Assembly: GCA_014584295.1 (NCBI GenBank)
Contig: JACTNC010000053.1
Coordinates: forward strand, 248,001-312,000
DNA length: 64,000 bases
Source of the DNA: Verrucomicrobiota bacterium
Lineage (GTDB): Bacteria; Verrucomicrobiota; Verrucomicrobiia; Opitutales; Opitutaceae
Reading direction: 5' to 3'
The notes under the pieces were generated by a model. It was given only the letters and a program-made list of their open reading frames with translations, did no database searches and was not told where the DNA came from. Position numbers and translations under genes: made by a program. Below are positions 1 through 8,740 of this stretch, one piece after another; the stretch's first letter is position 1, and every line of letters starts with the position of its first letter.

Positions 1-692
1 CCGGTCAGATTCAGGAAGCGTGCGTCTCCCGCATGATTGCCCGAGTACACCAGAGGGCGGTCGCCCGCCCATGCGACACTGAAATTCCCAGGGGAGTCGA
101 GGATCATATCGGTAGCCGCGGAAAATCCAGACCAGCACTTTTCCTCGCGGCGCGAATCAGGGAACATGACGATCAACCGTTCCTTCGGGAACGTTTCCCA
201 CTCCGTCGGCATTCGGATGCCGCTTGCCTGAAAATTCACGCCCTTCGGTAGACGGGCCTGGGCGCCAATCGAACAGCAGAATTGTAGGAGTAGCGCCACG
301 GCATGGCTGTGTTTCCCCTCGGGGGGCAGGCCCACCCGCTCCGTATAGAACAGGCCCGCACCTTCGCTGCGATCCCGCCGCCCGATCTTGCGTGGAGCCC
401 GCGCCCTCGCCGTGATGAATCCCGTGTAATACCGTCCCTGCATGTCCATCACGACGTCAAACGTGCGATCACTCAGATCCCGGAAGACCTGCCGCAGCCC
501 CGAAATCAACGGGCGTCTCCTAAAGACAAGGGTCTCATCAACCGCCGTACAGTTCCTGACAATCGGGGCAAAAGCCTCGCGTGCAATCCAGGTGACGTGC
601 AGACCCTGGATCTGCTCCTTGAGGGAAGCGGCTACGCGCAGACCCTGGATGATATCCCCAAGGGAAGAAGTCTTGACCACCAACAATCGCAT
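1..692 (-). CDS. ADP-heptose:LPS heptosyltransferase-like glycosyltransferase (GT9), 5' part only
   Basis: The reverse strand reads open from an ATG at 692 to the window edge (230 codons, no stop), so the C-terminal part is missing. The N-terminus MRLLVVKTSSLGDIIQGLR is the GT9 signature (K-T-S-S-L-G-D-I-I, then a leucine-rich helix), followed by VVMDMQGRYYTGFIT and RKIGRRDR, as in WaaC-type enzymes. The family adds heptose to the LPS inner core at the cytoplasmic face of the inner membrane. It diverges from the acyltransferase-heptosyltransferase fusion at 858, leaving about 165 bp for both promoters. No clear Shine-Dalgarno site precedes the ATG. The rightward open frame that covers 303-857 is the antisense shadow of this gene. 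The substrate (heptose I or another sugar) cannot be told from half a protein. Confidence 0.85.
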   Translation of the reverse strand, partial: MRLLVVKTSSLGDIIQGLRVAASLKEQIQGLHVTWIAREAFAPIVRNCTAVDETLVFRRRPLISGLRQVFRDLSDRTFDVVMDMQGRYYTGFITARARAPRKIGRRDRSEGAGLFYTERVGLPPEGKHSHAVALLLQFCCSIGAQARLPKGVNFQASGIRMPTEWETFPKERLIVMFPDSRREEKCWSGFSAATDMILDSPGNFSVAWAGDRPLVYSGNHAGDARFLNLT

Positions 693-857
693 AATGGCAG
701 CGTCGCAGGCTTGGATTTAGCGAGGGCGCATCGCAATGCCAAATGCACCAGGAAAGCGTCCGATCGCGACGGGCGACAAAAAATCTGCCTTTACCTGCAG
801 CCCGAATGCTTTGCTCTGGGGTGTTCAAAACACCTTCCACTGCGCGTTGCCAGACTT

Positions 858-2756
858 GTGCTCATTTACCTGATAAAGTTCTTCGGCTGGACGATCGCAC
901 ACGTTCCCGAGGCGTGGCTGTACGCATTGTCCAAGGGGCTGGGTGACCTAATCTATTGGCTGCTTCCCAAAAGGCGACGAATCGTGCTGAGCAATCTGCA
1001 CCATGCATTCCCCGAGAGAGACGAGCCGTGGCGTCGTTGGGTAGCGCGTCAATCAAGCAGGCGCATGATCGAGACAGGCCTCCTCGCCTGCGCCATCCCG
1101 TTCCTCAGCGAGCGCCGTCTCCTAACGATACTTTCATGTGGATCGGAACTGCATTCGATTCTCGAAACCCACGCCCGCAATCCCGCTCCGACCCTGATTT
1201 GCACGGCACACCTTGCCTATTGGGAGGTTCTTGCGGTGATTCCGCTCGGGTTGGGCGGAATGGTACCGGAGCTGGGTGTAATCTACAGGCCTCTCAAGAG
1301 CGCGGTGCTGAATGACTGGGTCAAACGATCGCGTGAGCGCTTTGGCGCACGTCTGCTTTCGCGACGGGACGGCATGTCTGAGGCGATGAAAATCCTCCGC
1401 AGGCGCAACTTCGTTGGATTGCTCTTCGATCAGAACGCGGGTGACAAGGGCGCGCTTACCACATTTCTGGGCCGCATCTGCTCCACCAGCGAACTCCCGG
1501 GCCTCTGGACCGAGAAATTCTCTGCCAACGTAGTGATCGCCTATCCGCGTCGCCTGGGTTTCTGGCGCACGGAGGTCCATGCGGACATGCTGCCGAAAAA
1601 CACGGATTCGAAATTTATCACGCTGGCGCTGAACCAATGGCTCGAAACAAAACTCGAGGGTGACGATGACCTTTGCGCCTCCTGGCTCTGGATGCACAAT
1701 CGCTGGCGAACCCAAAATCGACCCGACAATCGGCTTCGCCTCGAGGCAAAACGAAACCTGCTGGATGCCGAGATGTCATTCCGAGGCTGGCGCCGGCTGC
1801 CTCGCAAGACGCGCATCGTTGTGCGCCTGCCAAATTGGCTCGGCGATGTTGTGATGCTCATTCCGCTTCTTCGCGCCCTGCGTATCTCGCGACCCGATGC
1901 CGAACTCACCCTGATCGGGAAGGCGGTCTTCCAAACCGTGGCCGAAGCAGCCGGCGTGGCCGACCACTATGAGTCCCTTCCTGCACGTGGCCCCGCATAC
2001 TGGCGACACTTTCGCCATCTGCGTTTCCGCCACCTCGATGTCTATCTGCTTTTCACGAATTCATTTCGAGGTGATCTGGAAGCCTGGCTTACCCGAACGC
2101 CCCAGAGATTTGGCATCAAGCGTCCGGGAAAACTCCGCTTTGGGCTCACCAGCGACTATCGGACTCCAAGCGGATACGACGAATCCCAGCATCATCAAAT
2201 TGAGCTTTGGGAAGATTTCCTTCGGCACTTTGGTCTCAATGCCCAACCCGACTGTACACCACTCACCCCAGCCGCACGGTACGAGGGCGGCAGCATCGGC
2301 TTGATCGCCGGATCGGAAAACTTTCCAGGCAAACGCTGGCCCGTGCAGCACTGGCGCGCGTTGATTGAGGCGATGCCCGATCAATCCTTTGTTCTATTTG
2401 GAACTTCCGCAGACCGCAGCATCACGGATCAAATCGCAGAGGGCTATTCGGCACAGCGTGTCGAAAATCTCGCCGGCAAAACGAACATGGAGCAATTCAT
2501 GAATCGCTTGGGAGGCTGCCGGCTCCTAGTTTCAAACGACACGGGGGGAATGCACCTCGCCAACGCCATGGGTGTGCCGGTAATCGGCCTTTTTGGCCCC
2601 ACCAATCCCGTTCGCACAGGCCCCGTGTTCAACTCACCTGTGCTGACCCTGCAGCCTCCCGGCTGCCCGCGCACAGGAGGCGGCTCACTGACTGACCTCC
2701 TGCCGGCAACGGTTGTTGCCGGGATCCGGAAAATTGTCGGCGGCACCATTTCTTGA
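858..2756 (+). CDS. Fusion of lipid A acyltransferase (LpxL/HtrB type) with heptosyltransferase (WaaF type)
   Basis: One uninterrupted frame of 632 codons holds two LPS enzymes. Residues about 1-300 are a lysophospholipid/lipid A acyltransferase: an N-terminal hydrophobic segment, the KRRRIVLSNLHHAFPE stretch typical of HtrB proteins, and the catalytic HX4E motif HLAYWE at residues 118-123. Residues about 306-632 are a GT9 heptosyltransferase: RLPNWLGDVVMLIPLLRAL near its start, GSENFPGKRWP, and the nucleotide-sugar loop SNDTGGMHLANAMGVPVIGLFGP. In most Gram-negatives these are separate genes. The open frame extends to 303, but that part is antisense to the heptosyltransferase gene, so I place the start at GTG 858, where HtrB homology begins; an upstream non-ATG start is possible. 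An internal ATG at 1773 could also give a free heptosyltransferase. The next gene starts 58 bp downstream, perhaps in the same transcript. Confidence 0.85.
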   Translation: MLIYLIKFFGWTIAHVPEAWLYALSKGLGDLIYWLLPKRRRIVLSNLHHAFPERDEPWRRWVARQSSRRMIETGLLACAIPFLSERRLLTILSCGSELHSILETHARNPAPTLICTAHLAYWEVLAVIPLGLGGMVPELGVIYRPLKSAVLNDWVKRSRERFGARLLSRRDGMSEAMKILRRRNFVGLLFDQNAGDKGALTTFLGRICSTSELPGLWTEKFSANVVIAYPRRLGFWRTEVHADMLPKNTDSKFITLALNQWLETKLEGDDDLCASWLWMHNRWRTQNRPDNRLRLEAKRNLLDAEMSFRGWRRLPRKTRIVVRLPNWLGDVVMLIPLLRALRISRPDAELTLIGKAVFQTVAEAAGVADHYESLPARGPAYWRHFRHLRFRHLDVYLLFTNSFRGDLEAWLTRTPQRFGIKRPGKLRFGLTSDYRTPSGYDESQHHQIELWEDFLRHFGLNAQPDCTPLTPAARYEGGSIGLIAGSENFPGKRWPVQHWRALIEAMPDQSFVLFGTSADRSITDQIAEGYSAQRVENLAGKTNMEQFMNRLGGCRLLVSNDTGGMHLANAMGVPVIGLFGPTNPVRTGPVFNSPVLTLQPPGCPRTGGGSLTDLLPATVVAGIRKIVGGTIS

Positions 2757-2814
2757 GATTTTCATTGCTGATCCTGCCATCGCTTCCCGTGCTTGTCTGA
2801 ACTCCTTCGCCGAC

Positions 2815-3789
2815 GTGCCACTCCTATCAGTCAAAGACCTCCGGACCTGGTTTCACACCCGCAACGGCACCTATCGCGCAGTCGACGGAGTGAGCTTCAA
2901 CCTGGAGGCAGGTGAAACCCTGGGCATTGTCGGTGAATCCGGCTCGGGAAAGTCGGTCACGTGCTACTCGATCATGGGCCTTGTGCCACAGCCTCCGGGT
3001 CGCATTGAAAGCGGCACCGCTGTATTCGACGGCGTGGATCTCCTTCGATGCACGCCCAAGGAGGCCCGGCAGATCCGCGGAAAACGCATCGCGATGATCT
3101 TTCAGGATCCGATGACGTCGCTGAACCCCTACCTGCGCATCTCGGATCAATTGATCGAGCCTCTTCTGATCCACAACGAGATTTCGCGAAAACAGGCCCT
3201 CACCCGCGCAATGGAGATGCTCGACGCCGTCGGGATCAATGACGCTTCCAAGCGCATCCATTACTTTCCCCATGAGTTCTCGGGGGGAATGAGACAGCGT
3301 GTCATGATAGCCATGGCTCTCATCACACAGCCGGAGCTCCTGATTGCAGATGAGCCGACCACGGCCCTCGACGTCACCGTGCAGGCACAGATTCTCGAAT
3401 TGATCAAACGCCTCCAGAAGGAGTTCAACATGGCCGTGATCTTCATCACTCATGACCTCGGTGTGGTCTCGGGCCTGTGCGACCGCGTTCAGGTCATGTA
3501 TGCCGGCCGAATTGTCGAGACAACCGACACCCGGACGCTCTTCCATAAGCCGCGCCATCCGTACACGCGCGCACTTCAGCAATCGATTCCGTCCTTGCAG
3601 CCAAAGGGGGCCCGGCTTTTCACGATTCCCGGCATGCCGCCCGACCTCTCAAAGCCCATTTCCGGCTGCGCCTTCGCGCCGCGCTGTTCGTTTGCCCGGC
3701 CCAAATGCATGGAGCGCGACCCGCAACTCTCCGAGTGCGCAGTCGGACATATGCAGGCCTGCATCCGCGTCCAGGACGGGGAAATCTAA
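2815..3789 (+). CDS. Oligopeptide/dipeptide ABC transporter ATP-binding protein (OppD/DppD type)
   Basis: This is a 324-residue ABC ATPase with Walker A GESGSGKS, signature FSGGMRQR, Walker [15 protein letters not shown] and the H-loop ITHDLG. The C-terminal extension with two cysteines ([15 protein letters not shown]) is the oligo/dipeptide transporter C-terminal domain that marks the OppD/DppD group. The frame is open from 2713 inside the preceding gene, but homology starts at V-P-L-L-S-V-K-D, so GTG 2815 fits the usual length of about 325 residues. It lies 38 bp before the partner ATPase at 3828. It should energise uptake of short peptides by an inner-membrane complex. No permease or binding-protein gene lies beside it in this window; they must be encoded elsewhere or upstream of the LPS genes. 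Substrate unknown. Confidence 0.9.
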   Translation: MPLLSVKDLRTWFHTRNGTYRAVDGVSFNLEAGETLGIVGESGSGKSVTCYSIMGLVPQPPGRIESGTAVFDGVDLLRCTPKEARQIRGKRIAMIFQDPMTSLNPYLRISDQLIEPLLIHNEISRKQALTRAMEMLDAVGINDASKRIHYFPHEFSGGMRQRVMIAMALITQPELLIADEPTTALDVTVQAQILELIKRLQKEFNMAVIFITHDLGVVSGLCDRVQVMYAGRIVETTDTRTLFHKPRHPYTRALQQSIPSLQPKGARLFTIPGMPPDLSKPISGCAFAPRCSFARPKCMERDPQLSECAVGHMQACIRVQDGEI

Positions 3790-3827
3790 GCCTGGAAACC
3801 GTCTGTTCCATTTGATCCGCACCTGCC

Positions 3828-4808
3828 ATGGCTGACACGATTCTCGAGCTCAACGACGTCAAAACCCATTTTCCCATCTACAAGGGATTCATCCTGCGCA
3901 AGAAGGCAGGCACGGTCAGGGCCGTCGATGGCGTATCGCTGAAAATCAGGAAGGGTGAGGTCGTGGGCCTCGTCGGTGAATCCGGCTGCGGCAAGTCCAC
4001 GCTCGCCCGAACGATTCTGCAACTCGTTCCGACGACGGCAGGAGCCGTCATCCTGGGTGGACGGAATCTGTCATCCCTCTCGGCGAGGGAACTCGCAGAG
4101 GCGAGGAAGGGCCTGCAAATGGTCTTTCAGGATCCCTATGCCTCGCTGAATCCGCGCATGACCGTTTTCGATACTCTGGCCGAACCGCTGCGCGTTCACG
4201 GCGTCTGCCCTGCGGCAGAGGCACCTGGCCGGGTTGCCAGTCTCATGGAGAAGGTCGGACTCGCTCCCCGGTTCATGCAAAAGTATCCGCATGAGTTCTC
4301 CGGCGGCCAACGGCAGCGCATCGCGATCGCCCGTGCCCTCGCTCTTAGTCCGGCGGTCATCATCGCCGACGAGCCGGTCTCAGCACTCGACGTCTCAATA
4401 CAGGCCCAGATTCTCAACCTCCTCGCGGAACTCGTACGCGAGATGGGGCTCACACTCGTGTTCATTGCCCACGATCTTTCCGTGGTGAAGCACATCTCGG
4501 ACCGTGTCGCGGTCATGTACCTTGGAAAGATCGTCGAACTGGGCGACGCCTCCACCGTCATCGAACGCCCGCAGCATCCCTACACACGGGCGCTGGTGAG
4601 CGCCATTCCCACGCCAAATCCCGACATCGAGCGCTCGCGGCGCAGGATTGTGCTCCCCGGAGATCCTCCGTCGCCAATCCATCCTCCGGCGGGATGCACG
4701 TTTCACCCCCGCTGTCCCTACGTCCAGGAACGCTGCAAGCTCGCGTTCCCCCCGCTGGTGCACCACGACGGCCGCGAGGTCGCCTGCATCCGAGTCGGGG
4801 AAATCTAG
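3828..4808 (+). CDS. Oligopeptide/dipeptide ABC transporter ATP-binding protein (OppF/DppF type)
   Basis: 326 residues, second ATPase of the peptide transporter pair. It shows the OppF/DppF-style N-terminus ([22 protein letters not shown]), Walker [10 protein letters not shown], signature FSGGQRQR, Walker [15 protein letters not shown] and the C-terminal cysteine-containing extension [15 protein letters not shown]. It follows the OppD-like gene by 38 bp and is surely co-transcribed with it. OppD and OppF form the ATPase heterodimer of Opp/Dpp importers. The pair stands alone here: the next gene (amidase) converges from the other strand after 140 bp in which I see no clear terminator. Confidence 0.9.
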   Translation: MADTILELNDVKTHFPIYKGFILRKKAGTVRAVDGVSLKIRKGEVVGLVGESGCGKSTLARTILQLVPTTAGAVILGGRNLSSLSARELAEARKGLQMVFQDPYASLNPRMTVFDTLAEPLRVHGVCPAAEAPGRVASLMEKVGLAPRFMQKYPHEFSGGQRQRIAIARALALSPAVIIADEPVSALDVSIQAQILNLLAELVREMGLTLVFIAHDLSVVKHISDRVAVMYLGKIVELGDASTVIERPQHPYTRALVSAIPTPNPDIERSRRRIVLPGDPPSPIHPPAGCTFHPRCPYVQERCKLAFPPLVHHDGREVACIRVGEI

Positions 4809-4948
4809 AGATGGTATCACAGAAAATGATCGATCGCTGATTATGGACAATTCCCCGTTGAGGTGGAACGCGACCAACCGAGCAGACTCACCCTGATGTG
4901 GCCAACCAGATCATAGTATTCTACTTCAAAGAGTGCCCCCGGTGCCCG

Positions 4949-6349
4949 TTAACGCTGTTCCCCATCGGAAGGAAACTTTCGGTGCCAGTCGGTCGCCTCT
5001 TGGAAACCACGAGCGGCCGACAACACTGTTGAATCGGCATACGGCCGCCCCGCCAACTGCAGGCCGATAGGCAAACCATTCGAATCGAATCCAGCCGGAA
5101 GCGAAATCGCCGGACCTCCCGTCAAGTTGAAGAGCGAGAGGAAATTCACATCACCATTGGCAATGGGCTCATCGCCCGCTCGCGGCTGCGCAACGAAGGC
5201 CCCTCGCGCCGCGGTCACCGGTCGTGTAGGCAGCGCAATCACGTCGACTGTCTCGAAAGTCTTGGCCATTTCGCTCGCGATCAGGGTACGTGCCTGCTGT
5301 GCGCACAGATAATCCTCAGCAGTCAGCATTTCGCCCACTGCCAGGGCGCGATATGTGGATGGCGAAAACTTTTCCCGTTGCTCAAGGAGAGCCGATCGAT
5401 GAACGTTGAACCCCTCGGCTCGAAGGATAGTCCAATTCACCGCTCGCGCGTGGCGCAAGTAGGCAATGTCAATCTCCGTCACCTTCGCACCTTCGTCCCG
5501 CATGATACCTAGCGCAAAGGCAAAGGCCTTCGCCACTTCTCCATTCATCCCACCGGCATCCAGAAATCGTGCGGGAACACCCATACGCAGGCCACGCAGG
5601 CCGCGCGACAATTCCGCATGGCTCACTTTCGGCGGTGTCCTAACACTCACCGGATCTTCCGAGTCGTAGCCTGCGATCGCATTGAACAACAAGGCACAAT
5701 CGGTCGCCGACCGCGCGATCGGGCCGATCGTGTCAAACGAATGACTTAACGGGACTGTGCGTGTCCGGCTCACACAGCCGAACGTTGGCTTGAATCCGGT
5801 GACGCCGCACAGCGCAGCCGGATCGCGGATCGACCCGCCGGAATCCCCCGCGATGGAACCAAAGGCGAGCCCTGCGGCAACTCCTGCTGCTGATCCACTA
5901 CTTGAAGCGCCGGCGAAATACCTAATGTTCCACGGATTCCTCGCATACATCGGTCCGATAAAACCGAGTTCCGAACACACTGCTTTGCCCAGGATCACGG
6001 CGCCCGCCGACTTCAGCCGTGTGATCACTCCGGCGTCTTGTTCAGGAACCCACCCATCGAACAGGCGAGACGAGGCAGTGGTGCGGATACCCGCACTTGC
6101 GATCGTGTCCTTTACGCTGACCGGAATGCCATGCAATGGCCCGCGATACTTGCCATCGGCGATCTCCTGCTCAGCGTGTTGCGCCTGGCCGATCGCCTGT
6201 TCGGCAGTTACTGTGGCGTAACTTTGCAACGTCCCATCCAACTGCGCAATCCGCTCCAAGATTGCTTGGGCAAGCGTCACCGGGCTCAGCCTCCGCGCCT
6301 TGATCTCGCGTGATGCATCCTCGAGCGACCACTCATGCAGCGCAGCCAT
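4949..6349 (-). CDS. Amidase signature family enzyme (GatA-like fold)
   Basis: 466 residues of the amidase signature family, which hydrolyses carboxamide bonds. The catalytic triad can be read with exact family spacing: Lys80 in PVSVKDT, cis-Ser149 in GASSSGSAAG and nucleophile Ser173 in GDSGGSIRDPAAL. It is not beside gatB or gatC, and the family covers aryl-amide, urea-type and peptide-amide hydrolases, so it is unlikely to be the tRNA amidotransferase subunit. No signal peptide is present on the protein itself. However, the gene directly upstream encodes a short Tat-leader protein whose TGA is one base from this ATG, so the two are translated together. Substrate unknown. Confidence 0.88.
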   Translation of the reverse strand: MAALHEWSLEDASREIKARRLSPVTLAQAILERIAQLDGTLQSYATVTAEQAIGQAQHAEQEIADGKYRGPLHGIPVSVKDTIASAGIRTTASSRLFDGWVPEQDAGVITRLKSAGAVILGKAVCSELGFIGPMYARNPWNIRYFAGASSSGSAAGVAAGLAFGSIAGDSGGSIRDPAALCGVTGFKPTFGCVSRTRTVPLSHSFDTIGPIARSATDCALLFNAIAGYDSEDPVSVRTPPKVSHAELSRGLRGLRMGVPARFLDAGGMNGEVAKAFAFALGIMRDEGAKVTEIDIAYLRHARAVNWTILRAEGFNVHRSALLEQREKFSPSTYRALAVGEMLTAEDYLCAQQARTLIASEMAKTFETVDVIALPTRPVTAARGAFVAQPRAGDEPIANGDVNFLSLFNLTGGPAISLPAGFDSNGLPIGLQLAGRPYADSTVLSAARGFQEATDWHRKFPSDGEQR

Positions 6350-6350
6350 A

Positions 6351-6593
6351 TCAGCGGATCACCGGCACGAAGGCGGGTGCAGTTCCAGAGCATGGAAGCA
6401 TCCGGAGCGAGTCTGCATCCGCACGAGCCGCCGCGACTGCGCGTTGCCACGCAGCATCCGCCTGCGACGTCAAAGGTATGGCGGACTGCGCACTCGCCAC
6501 ATTGGGCACCGTCCCCAAAGCAGCCAGCCCCAGCATCCGGGAGTGAAATTCGCGCCGGGATATGGAATCGGCGTGTAATATCGTTTGGTTCAA
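6351..6593 (-). CDS. Small twin-arginine (Tat) signal protein coupled to the amidase
   Basis: An 80-residue frame that reads like a Tat leader: SISRREFHSRMLGLAALG, then VPNVASAQSA as a plausible signal peptidase site near residue 36, leaving about 45 residues with no recognised domain. The start is TTG 6593; a later ATG would remove the RR motif, so the upstream start is preferred. Its stop codon (6351-6353) is one base from the amidase ATG (6349), a strong sign of translational coupling. Two readings are open: a genuine small exported partner of the amidase, or the severed leader of a formerly exported amidase. The amidase begins at its normal N-terminus, which favours a distinct small gene. 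Function unknown. Confidence 0.6.
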   Translation of the reverse strand: MNQTILHADSISRREFHSRMLGLAALGTVPNVASAQSAIPLTSQADAAWQRAVAAARADADSLRMLPCSGTAPAFVPVIR

Positions 6594-6708
6594 TTCGAGA
6601 TCTCTTTAAATTAGGGCGTCTAAGACGAGAGACAGGTCCTGCAAACGTGCATTATCACTACAGTCCAATCTCAGACTATTGAAAAATGGCAGATTGCCTG
6701 TGCACAGC

Positions 6709-7794
6709 TCATTTCTTGAGTACGATTCTGGATTCATTATCTCGGATGACTGAGACTCCGAGGCTAAGATTCAGAGCCCGCGAAAACGCGTCAGGATCAT
6801 TTGTCCAAAAGACACCCGTAATGCGAATCGCTCCGGTATCTGAATCCGCGATTGCAAGCTGCAGCGTATTGCCGCGATTGAAGAGCGCTGTCACTTCTGC
6901 GAGCGACTTATCGCTGAATTCAACCCGCCTACTCCGCCAATTGAGTGCGGTTTCAACCTCCTCAACGGAAACCACTTGAGGCTCAACGGATACGAGCGCG
7001 GGGTCGACATCCGGCACCTTCAGTCTATTTCCCTCCTCCACCAGAATGGGGAGGGACCGGGAGTGCGAGAGTTCGGCGAGCGATGTTCCGGCGAACGCAT
7101 CAGATGCCTGACTGGGAGGCTGCGATGCGTCACGCGGCCGTTCAACAGCAACCTTTCCATGGGTCACAAGCACATCAACCGCATCGGAATCGAGGCGAAC
7201 GTTGAACGCTGTGCCAACCGCCCGCACGGAAACACCGCGTGCCTCAACGACAAATGGGCGGGAGCCATCCGGCATCACGTGGAAGAGCGCTTCTCCTCTT
7301 ACAAGATGCACCCGGCGTACCTCGGCGGTATACTCAGAAACGATTGATGCCCCGGCATTCAGCTCAACAGACGAACCATCCGCCAGCGTCTCGTAATCCG
7401 GCCTTATCGCTATCCCACGAGCGGGACCATCCGTATTTTGGATCGGCCAGAGGCTGACAAACGCAACCGCGATCATCGTGGCGAGGGCAAAGCCCCCGAT
7501 ACCCACCGCATATCGAAACTTTCGTCGGCGTGAGACGGCAAAATGAACCCGGCGGCGCAAGTCCTCCGCATGGCCATTCAGGCGCGGTGCACTCAGGCGC
7601 GCCCAGCCGGGTTGGAGTTCGGCGATGGCTGCCTCATGCCGGGGATCGGCTCTCATCCATGAGAGGAACTCCGTTTCGAGCGCAGGTGCATTCCCGGCTG
7701 CACGCCGCGAAATCCAATCAATCGCAGTCGCCTTGATCCGGGCATCGTCTGGACTCTGGCGCTGTAAAATTCGACGGAGCAGCGTCTTCATCAA
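6709..7794 (-). CDS. FecR-family anti-sigma / sigma regulator
   Basis: 361 residues arranged as in FecR regulators: an N-terminal cytoplasmic domain (about 1-90, with the DUF4880-like pattern AIDWISRRAAG...LETEFLSWMRADPRHEAAIAEL), one transmembrane segment at about 95-117, and a periplasmic FecR domain (ADGSSVELNAGASI, VHLVRGEALFHV, VRAVGTAFNVR), then a C-terminal stretch like the secretin/TonB short N-terminal domain. It should hold or activate the ECF sigma factor encoded just upstream, in response to a signal from an outer-membrane receptor. Its ATG overlaps the sigma gene's TGA by four bases (ATGA, 7791-7794). No TonB receptor gene follows, which is the usual partner. Confidence 0.88.
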   Translation of the reverse strand: MMKTLLRRILQRQSPDDARIKATAIDWISRRAAGNAPALETEFLSWMRADPRHEAAIAELQPGWARLSAPRLNGHAEDLRRRVHFAVSRRRKFRYAVGIGGFALATMIAVAFVSLWPIQNTDGPARGIAIRPDYETLADGSSVELNAGASIVSEYTAEVRRVHLVRGEALFHVMPDGSRPFVVEARGVSVRAVGTAFNVRLDSDAVDVLVTHGKVAVERPRDASQPPSQASDAFAGTSLAELSHSRSLPILVEEGNRLKVPDVDPALVSVEPQVVSVEEVETALNWRSRRVEFSDKSLAEVTALFNRGNTLQLAIADSDTGAIRITGVFWTNDPDAFSRALNLSLGVSVIRDNESRIVLKK

Positions 7795-8303
7795 TCCGTA
7801 TTACCTCCCCGATTTCCCAGCTCCTTTACGCATCTCTCAATTCCACGCGCGAGCTGCGTTCGAACCGTGCTCTCGGCCAAACCGAGCCGTTCCGCAATTT
7901 CAGACGGCGATAGGCCATCCGTAAACTGCATCAATAGAATCTGCCGACAGCGAGTTGGAAGCCCGGCGATCACGTTGGCGAGACGTTCGTTTTCCAGATT
8001 GGCATTCGCGCTCGCCACGGTGTCACTTCTCTCATCCGTCAATAGCTCATCCGCCAATTCGCAATAAGGAGTCGCCGAAAAGAACCTTCGCTTGCGAAAC
8101 AAATTCAATGCGGTATTCCGCGCGATCGTAAACAGATACCCCCGCGTCAGACCTCCTCCTTGCTGAGCCCTTAGGAGTTTGACATAGGAATCCTGTACAA
8201 CGTCGTCCACATCAGCGTCACATGGGATACGGCGGCGCAAATAGCTTCTCAATGCATTCTCATGCGGCCGTACTTGTTCTTCAAACCAGCGGGCTTTATC
8301 CAT
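7791..8303 (-). CDS. ECF-type RNA polymerase sigma-70 factor (FecI-like)
   Basis: 170 residues with sigma region 2 (LRSYLRRRI, DVDDVVQDSYVKLLRA, GYLFTIARNTALNLFRKRR) and region 4 (LPTRCRQILLMQFTDGLSPSEIAERLGLAESTVRTQLARGIERC). The frame is open to 8546, but the extra 81 residues have no sigma homology and an unlikely composition, so ATG 8303 (MDKARWFEEQ) is chosen. It overlaps the fecR-like gene by four bases, the standard sigma/anti-sigma arrangement. In this class the sigma factor directs transcription of nearby transport or degradation genes when the FecR partner signals. Which genes it controls here is not evident; the amidase pair downstream and the agarase-like gene upstream are candidates by position only. 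Confidence 0.9.
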   Translation of the reverse strand: MDKARWFEEQVRPHENALRSYLRRRIPCDADVDDVVQDSYVKLLRAQQGGGLTRGYLFTIARNTALNLFRKRRFFSATPYCELADELLTDERSDTVASANANLENERLANVIAGLPTRCRQILLMQFTDGLSPSEIAERLGLAESTVRTQLARGIERCVKELGNRGGNTD

Positions 8304-8740
8304 TGCGCTGGCAGACTCAGCGGAATTTTGCGTAGGGGGCACGTTCGTAGCAAAGCCGCGAGCCGATTTCGCACGCTTCTCCTGCAAGATGCGCGCCCTC
8401 CGAGGAGAGGCAAGGTAAAATATCGGCTGTAAGCTGTGGCCCAAGTGCCCGATCGGGCAACAATGAATCGATTTCAGCGCAATTGCATTCCCGATCTCCG
8501 GAAGGCCTTCATCATCGCCTACCTGGACCTCAACGTCTAGCCACATTGTTTCGCGACTAATGCAATATTCGGGACCGCGAGGTGTCAGTCATTTCCTCGA
8601 AAAGACCGCAATTCATAGCGTGTCATGGACTCGAAGGACCAGCGCTGAAGAGAGATCAAGACCTGATGGGACTCCCACCCAGACTTTGGAAATGTGAGCA
8701 GAGCGTCGTCCGCATGCTCAGCCCAAGAACTTATTGCGCG
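8304..8740. other. Intergenic region upstream of the ECF sigma gene
   Basis: About 437 bp between the end of the agarase-like gene and the sigma factor start. The frames that cross it are an upstream extension of the sigma frame and an antisense frame of the agarase-like gene, neither with protein-like composition. It presumably carries the sigma/FecR promoter. I see no convincing terminator, RNA gene or repeat. Confidence 0.5.

Noticed and set aside
303..857. N-terminal extension of the acyltransferase-heptosyltransferase fusion
   Set aside because: Antisense to the heptosyltransferase gene and without family pattern; the acyltransferase starts at about 858.
2827..3582. Reverse 251-codon frame
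   Set aside because: Antisense of the OppD-like ATPase whose motifs are all intact.
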